This document shows positions 26,101 through 30,000 of a stretch of 30,000 nucleotides of DNA, in pieces (the first letter of the stretch is position 1; each line of letters begins with the position of its first letter). The position numbers were made by a program, and so were the translations under genes. Below the pieces are notes generated by a model. That model was not told the DNA's origin, did not search any database, and worked only from the letters and a program-made list of their open reading frames with translations. Source of the DNA: Symbiodinium natans (taxonomy: Eukaryota; Sar; Dinophyceae; Suessiales; Symbiodiniaceae); contig CAJNDS010002355.1 in assembly GCA_905221605.1 (NCBI GenBank), positions 97,501 through 127,500 on the forward strand. The letters run 5' to 3'.

Positions 26101-26216
26101 CTAACCCTAAACCCTAAACCCTAAAAAAGCAAAAACAAAAAAACCTACTCCCGGTCCTAGTTGCTGCGAGGTGGTGGCCGGGGCTCCTCTGTGGCGAGTT
26201 GGGTCCACTTCATGGC
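23120..26216 (-). CDS. kelch-repeat protein, 12 exons visible (5' end not found)
   Basis: Kelch repeats form beta-propellers used in protein binding; the partner cannot be told here. The repeated unit reads ND.W.LDLK.MKWTQLE, then EGAPP.R.GHSAVVD, then PE..SMVVFGG. Exons (5' to 3'): 26216-26165, 25981-25875, 25724-25648, 25424-25313, 25027-24920, 24742-24644, 24475-24434, 24209-24099, 24011-23935, 23642-23584, 23378-23319, 23145-23120. Their lengths and phases all close and give about 310 codons, roughly six kelch repeats, ending DTWLLDS and TAG (23122-23120). All acceptors are AG|G; donors are GA (6), GT (3) and GC (2). Nine of eleven introns begin with 3 or more bases identical to the start of the next exon. 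Most introns contain telomere-like arrays. Exon 1 begins mid-repeat, so upstream coding exons must exist. Confidence 0.85.
23319..23378 (-). CDS. kelch gene exon 11
   Basis: It reads FDPETRAKVVFGGVGPESD. The intron begins GTGACTGG and the final exon GTGATACT. Confidence 0.78.
23584..23642 (-). CDS. kelch gene exon 10
   Basis: It reads KWTQIEAEEAPPKRTGHTA. The intron begins GTTTCTT and the next exon GTTTCGA, a 5 bp direct repeat; the join gives GHTACFDPE. Confidence 0.78.
23935..24011 (-). CDS. kelch gene exon 9
   Basis: It reads VIFGSHFAGRGEAYGNDLWS then LDLKA(M). The donor is GA (AT|GAAGCTGG); the next exon begins GAAGTGGACC, restoring AMKWTQIE. Confidence 0.8.
24099..24209 (-). CDS. kelch gene exon 8
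   Basis: It reads DLWMLDLTAMQWTQLEAEGA then PPPRCNSAVLDPESRSL, 37 codons. The intron begins GTGACG and the next exon begins GTGATC. The array following the donor starts within 15 bases. Confidence 0.82.
24434..24475 (-). CDS. kelch gene exon 7 (14 codons)
   Basis: It reads ENRSMMIYGGFNLN after GTCAAG|G and leaves at AAC|GATGCT; the next exon starts GATCTT. It restores the kelch 'GG...ND.W' consensus only if a GA donor is used. Confidence 0.72.
24644..24742 (-). CDS. kelch gene exon 6
   Basis: It reads DLWALDLKALKWAQLEPEGP then PPARTHHAAVVDP, 33 codons. The donor is GA (CCC|GAGCGT). Confidence 0.8.
24920..25027 (-). CDS. kelch gene exon 5
   Basis: It reads ETEGPPAGREGHSAVVDQEK then GSMVVFSGSQFSERVN, 36 codons in phase 0. 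GACT is repeated at the two ends of the following intron (AAT|GACTCT and AG|GACTTG). Confidence 0.8.
25220..25306. mobile_element. MITE-like fragment at the 5' end of a kelch intron
   Basis: Plus strand ATTCTTCCTTATCA..., a T-run, a G-run and GGTTCTTAAGCAAATAGTAG. It shares the GGTTCTTAAGCAA.TAGTAG end and the inverse of TAATAAGGAAGAAT with the element at 13854-13973. Confidence 0.6.
25313..25424 (-). CDS. kelch gene exon 4
   Basis: It reads KGSMIVFGGVGSGEGPGLAY then FNDVWALDLKTMTWAQL. The GA donor (CTC|GAGACTCTAC) leads straight into the MITE-like end CTACTATTTGCTTAAG. The next exon starts GAGACAG, so GAGAC flanks the intron. Confidence 0.82.
25425..25647. repeat. three tandem copies of a unit of about 56 bp in a kelch intron
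   Basis: The units contain AATCATGTATAGGGTCCCTT then TATAAGCCCAAAA.AAGGGAAA (about 25466-25622). Their CCCAAAA.AGGG core is shared with family I and III introns in the WDR6 gene and with 25135-25150. This intron has no TTTAGGG array. Confidence 0.65.
25648..25724 (-). CDS. kelch gene exon 3
   Basis: It reads DMKWTHFELEGAPPGRQGHS then AVVDQ. The sequence upstream of the acceptor, TGGCGGTTGAACTTGAAG, is a diverged copy of the end of exon 2, so about 30 bp (3 mismatches) is duplicated exactly 150 bp apart around the intron. Confidence 0.8.
25875..25981 (-). CDS. kelch gene exon 2
   Basis: It reads KHSAVFDPATRDLVVFGGGL then ASGGFANDVWRLSLK. The previous donor is CGCA|GCAACT (GC) and this exon starts AG|GCAAGC, so GCAA is present at both intron ends. 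The intron after it starts GACATGAAGTGG, the same 12 bases that start exon 3. Confidence 0.8.
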
Positions 26217-26610
26217 CTCCCCACCCCAAGGCTGAGCTCTCAGGAGTTGGGCCAGCAGCTCGTGGCAAGCTGCGGGGGGAAGAGCCCAGATGAGCCGGGA
26301 AAGCGGCAAAAGGAACGGTTGCGAGCATGGTCGGCGTGTAGAAATATGTGCTTATGAGAACAGTGCGAGTCAGAATGAAGAGGAGAAGCAGAGGAGGACG
26401 AGGGCAAGGAGGAAACAAAAGGAGGAGGAGGAGGAGGAAGAGGAGGAGGAGAAGGAGGATAATACCGCACGACCATTACAATTATGACAATTCTGTTTAT
26501 GTTTGCTAGATTCTCAGTTCGCGTCACTGGTCTTTCTTTCCCTTGCTGCTACCATTGCAAGCTTTTGCAGCCATGACTACCATCCCTCTCTACGCGGCCT
26601 TCTGGACCCT
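26217..26610. other. region 5' of the first visible kelch exon
   Basis: It contains an AGG/GAG purine microsatellite (26415-26460). ORFs on both strands here are low-complexity (Glu-rich plus, Pro/Ser-rich minus) and unsupported. No upstream kelch strand was seen. Confidence 0.5.
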
Positions 26611-26773
26611 GCCCTAAACTCCTCAACCCCTAAACCCTAAAAGCCTGAAACCCTAAACCCCGAAACCCTAAAACGCTGAAATTTTGAAACCCTAAACCCT
26701 AAAACCCTGAAACCCTCTTACCCTAAGTTAACCCTAAACCCTAAACCCTCAAACCTGAAGACCCTCAATACAC

Positions 26774-26814
26774 CCGCAAGCTTTTGGTTGGCCTCTTTGG
26801 GCAAGGCGAAGGCG
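26774..26814 (-). CDS. unidentified short coding island
   Basis: It reads AFALPKEANQKLA between GGAGAG|C and TGCGG|GTGTAT. It is too short to classify and is tentatively an exon upstream of the kelch repeats. Confidence 0.35.
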
Positions 26815-27012
26815 CTCTCCCACCCCCCTCCCCCTACCGCCCTCCCACAGAAGCAACTCCCAACTGAACGCCGCGGGTTTCGGGCTTAGGGTATAGGGCT
26901 TAGGGCTTAGGGCTTAGGGTTTAGGGTTTAGGGTTTAGGGTTTAGGGTTTAGGGTTTAGGGTTTAGGGTTTAGGGTTTAGGGTTTAGGGTTTAGGGTTTA
27001 GGGTTTGATGAC

Positions 27013-27054
27013 CCAGCCGTTGACGTAAGGATCCTTGTGTAGTCTTCTGAGTAT
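27013..27054 (-). CDS. unidentified coding island, ILRRLHKDPYVNGW
   Basis: It reads ILRRLHKDPYVNGW between CTCAAG|A and a possible donor TGG|GTCATC. If not spliced there, it would end VIKP and TAA inside the CCCTAAA array. Confidence 0.45.
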
Positions 27055-27461
27055 CTTGAGGTGTGTCGCGGGAACCAAAAGAAAACCACATAAGCAGAAG
27101 GATTCTACAAAGAGATTTTTCCAGAATGGCCCCTTATACCCCAATAGTAGGATCCATGACCCTACACCCTAGACCCCAAACCCTACCCTCAACCAAAACC
27201 CTAAACCCTAAACCCTATACCCTAAACCCTAAACCCTGAACCCTTCCAGGGGCCCTTTGACCCATATGCTAGCATCCTAATGTTTGTGCGGGTTTTGGGC
27301 CCCGAGGAGTTTAGGGAACCAACAATATCTTGCAGGGTGGTTTAGGGTTTTGGGTTGAAGGGTTGAGGGTTTAGGGTTTAGGGTTTAGGGCTTAGGGCTT
27401 AGGGTTTAGGGTTTAGGGTTAGGGTTTAGGGTTTAGGGCTTGGTTCTCCTGGTCCCAAAAC

Positions 27462-27529
27462 CCCTATGGGTTGAGCCCAGCAGCGCGTGGAAGTCGAAGA
27501 TGCCGAAATCGAAAAGGCAGGAGGAATTC
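27462..27529 (-). CDS. unidentified coding island
   Basis: It reads NSSCLFDFGIFDFHALLGST after ACCAG|G. It could be an upstream exon of the kelch gene or of another gene; nothing links it by phase. Family not recognised. Confidence 0.5.
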
Positions 27530-27958
27530 CTGGTTTAAGGGGCTTAAAGGGCTGAAAGGGCTTAAAGGGCTTTTAGGGTTTAGGGTTTAGGGTTTAGGGT
27601 TTAGGGTTTAGGGTTTAGGGTTTAGGGTTTAGGGTTTAGGGTTTAGGGTTTAGGGTTTGGGGAGTAGGGTTTAGGGTTTAGGGTTTAGGGTTTAGGGTTT
27701 AGGGTTTAGGGTTTAGGGTTTAGGGTTTAGGGTTTAGGGTTTAGGGTCTAGGGTTTAGGGTTTAAAGGGTTTAGGTTTAGGGTTTAGTTTAGGGTTTAGG
27801 TTTAGGGTTTAGGGTTTAGGGTTTAGGTTTAGGGGTTAGGGTTTAGGGTTTAGGGGGGTTTAGGGTTTAGGGTAGGTTTAGGGTTTAGGGTTTAGGGTTT
27901 AGTGGGTTTAGGGTTAGGGTTTAGGGTTTAGGGTTTAGGGTTTAGGGTTTAGGGTTTA

Positions 27959-28335
<377 letters not shown>

Positions 28336-28363
28336 TTAGGGTTTAGGGTTGAGGGGTCAAAAA

Positions 28364-28454
28364 TGGGATTTTCCACTTATACTAGCAGTCCTTGATAGAG
28401 CTTCTCGTACCCCCCTCCCAGTATAATCCCCATTAAGGAGAGGGGAACATCCCA
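28364..28454. mobile_element. MITE-like element, copy 2 (inverted relative to copy 1)
   Basis: It begins TGGGATTTTCCACTTATACT and ends GGGGAACATCCCA, with an internal AGCAGTCCTTGATAG and TAATCCCCATTAAGGA shared with the element at 543-641. It is inserted in a telomere-like/GGGCTTAAA repeat field. Confidence 0.7.
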
Positions 28455-28459
28455 TGTTT

Positions 28460-28760
28460 GAAGGGCTTAAAGGGTGTTAAGGGAGTTTTAAGGGGCTTTA
28501 GGGTTTAAAGGGTTTGAAGGGTCTTAAGGGTTTAAAGGGGAAAGGGCGTTAAGGGGTCTAAAGGGTTTTAACGGGTTTGAAGAGCATTCAGGGTTCAACG
28601 AGTTTTATGGGTTTCAAGGGCTTAAAGGGTTTGAGGGGCTTTAAGGGTTTTAAGGCGTTTAAGGGGTTTAAGGGGTAGGGGAAGGGTTTATAGAGGGCTA
28701 AAGGGTCCAAATGGTTTAAAGGGCTTAAAGGGGTTAAAGGGTTTAGGGTGCAGGGCTTGG
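28460..28760 (+). repeat. degenerate AAGGG-rich repeat
   Basis: Decayed relatives of GGGCTTAAA/GGGTTTAAA with no regular period. Confidence 0.75.
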
Positions 28761-29424
28761 GTCCCTATTCTTCAGGGGGCCCTTGCTATGTATGCCATCA
28801 CCTAGTAGTCTGAGGAACATAAGAAAGGGGCCTTCTGACCATGCGGAGCTTAAGGTGTGTAGGACGTCTCCTCACCTCGACATAACAGCCGCTTAGGGTT
28901 TAGGGGTTTAGGGTTTAGGGATTCAGGGGTTTGGGGTCGGGAACAAATTCTGACATGAGGACTACTGTGTGGGTGCTCTGTTCTTAGGCACGCACCCGAC
29001 ACCAAAACCGCAACAACCTGTATCCTGAAAACCCAGAAACACTAGCAAAAAAGCACAACCCCAAAAAGCCTAAATCCCTAAAAAAGATATCCCCTTAACT
29101 ACTGAAAAGCCCAAAAGTGTAAAGCACCCATAAGGGCTCTACTCCATAAACTCTAAATCCTGAGAAACTGCTTTCCACCCTAAAACCTGAACCCTAACAA
29201 ATCCCTGTTCCCTCACCCTAAATCCTAAACCCCGATGCATGGAGGGGACCACTATAACCTACAGTAGCAGAAAACAGACAAGCCGCTGACAAGCCATCAC
29301 GAAATCCTCAACCAGAATCCCCTACAACCCCTAAACCCTCAACCCCAAAAATCGTACAAATATTCAGCCCTCAACCTCAACCCAAAAACCCTGAACCCTC
29401 AACCCTCATAACCCAAAAATCCAA
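28761..29424. other. stretch without recognised gene
   Basis: Unique and C/A-rich sequence with scattered CCCTAAA-like words (29160-29420). A possible donor-like CGAG|GTGAGG lies near 28880 on the minus strand, but no exon can be supported. Confidence 0.4.
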
Positions 29425-29565
29425 ACCCTAAACCCTAAACCCTAAACCCTAAACCCTAAACCCTAAACCCTAAACCCTAAACCCTAAACCCTAAACCCTA
29501 AACCCTAAACCCTAAACCCTAAACCCTAAACCCTAAACCCTAAACCCTAAACCCTAAACCCTACC
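29425..29565 (-). repeat. clean CCCTAAA array
   Basis: About 20 perfect CCCTAAA units, immediately 3' (in sense) of the coding island at 29572-29674. Confidence 0.95.
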
Positions 29566-29571
29566 CTGCAC

Positions 29572-29674
29572 CCTCAAGAACGCCGCACAGCCGCTGCTCC
29601 AGGCGCCAGAGGAGGGCCTCGTGCACCAGCGCGGCGCAGTCCCAGCGCCTTCTGTCGTCGGGAGCCGGGGGATT
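29572..29674 (-). CDS. unidentified coding island upstream of kelch gene
   Basis: The minus frame reads NPPAPDDRRRWDCAALVHEA then LLWRLEQRLCGVLE with no stop, between CTGGAG|A and GAGG|GTGCAGG. Strong third-position GC and an amphipathic helix pattern support coding. Family not recognised. It lies between a CCCTAAA array and a TTTAGGGG field. Confidence 0.6.
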
Positions 29675-29689
29675 CTCCAGGGGGTTGGA

Positions 29690-30000
29690 GGGTTTAGGGG
29701 TGTAGGGTTTCGGGGTGTAGGGTTTAGGGTTTAGGGTTTAGGGTTCAGGGTTTACGGTTTAGAGGGTTTATAGGGTTTATAGGTTTGGGGTTTAGGGGTT
29801 TGGGGTTGAGGGGTTGAGGGGTTGAGGGGTTGAGGGGGGGAGGGGTTTAGAGGGGTTGAGGGGTTTAGGGGTGGGAGGGGTTTAGGGGTTTAGGGTTTAG
29901 GGTTTAGGGTTTTAGGGGTTTAGGGTTTAGGGGTTAGGGGTTAGGGGGTTAGGGGTTTAGGGGTTTAGGGGTTTAGGGGTTTAGGGGTTTAGGGGTTTAG
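29690..30000 (+). repeat. TTTAGGGG/TTGAGGGG field running off the window
   Basis: Mixed GGGGTTGA, GGGGTTTA and TTTAGGG units, becoming regular TTTAGGGG at 29950-30000. It continues past the window edge. Confidence 0.92.

Larger units (their letters stand above)
25046..26125. repeat. telomere-like arrays inside kelch introns (25046-25108, 25758-25865, 26050-26125)
   Basis: The first is TTTAGGG on the plus strand, the others CCCTAAA. The array at 25758-25865 abuts the duplicated 30 bp exon segment. Confidence 0.9.

Noticed and set aside
845-26216. Arrays as assembly artefacts
   Set aside because: This cannot be excluded from sequence alone, but splice phases close across arrays in two genes and array variants differ from intron to intron, which random mis-joins would not produce.
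26290-26527. Glu-rich plus ORF and Pro/Ser-rich minus ORF
   Set aside because: Both are translations of an AGG/GAG purine microsatellite and lack splice-compatible borders.

Overview
This window looks like nuclear DNA of a dinoflagellate alga. The evidence is threefold. First, the dominant repeat is the plant/alveolate telomere unit TTTAGGG, present in dozens of interstitial arrays in both orientations. Second, reconstructed introns use GA and GC donors as well as GT, and almost all acceptors read AG|G, as reported for dinoflagellates. Third, all genes that I can orient confidently lie on the minus strand. No rRNA, tRNA, CRISPR array, bacterial-type gene or spliced-leader gene was recognised. 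All coding calls come from reading short islands between repeats by eye; no alignment was run.

Layout in transcription order, from high to low coordinates. (a) About 29.7-26.7 kb: four short minus-strand coding islands of unknown function, separated by large telomere-like arrays and a GGGCTTAAA minisatellite. (b) 26216-23120: a kelch-repeat protein gene with 12 exons whose reading phases all close and which ends at a TAG codon; its true 5' end is not identified. (c) About 22.0-14.05 kb: a run of coding islands, mostly better read on the minus strand, ending at a probable stop codon at 14050-14052. They belong to one or more genes I cannot identify. (d) 13282-845: a WDR6/Rtt10(Trm734)-type WD40 gene in about 24 exons, roughly 1,150 codons, matching the family order from the N-terminal HVHGL-like motif to the C-terminal LDRRLRVW motif. 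Its first exon is not identified.

The main result is the structure of the introns. In the kelch gene, 9 of 11 introns start with the same 3-5 (once 12) bases that start the next exon, so each intron looks like an insertion between target-site duplications. Nearly all of these introns, and most WDR6 introns, contain a telomere-like array in either orientation. The WDR6 introns without arrays are mostly short (about 95-110 bp), and several are copies of one another, like introner elements. Separate MITE-like inverted-repeat elements are also present. The telomere unit itself supplies some likely splice sites (TTTAG|G acceptor, G|GTTTAG donor) and stop codons (TAG, TAA).
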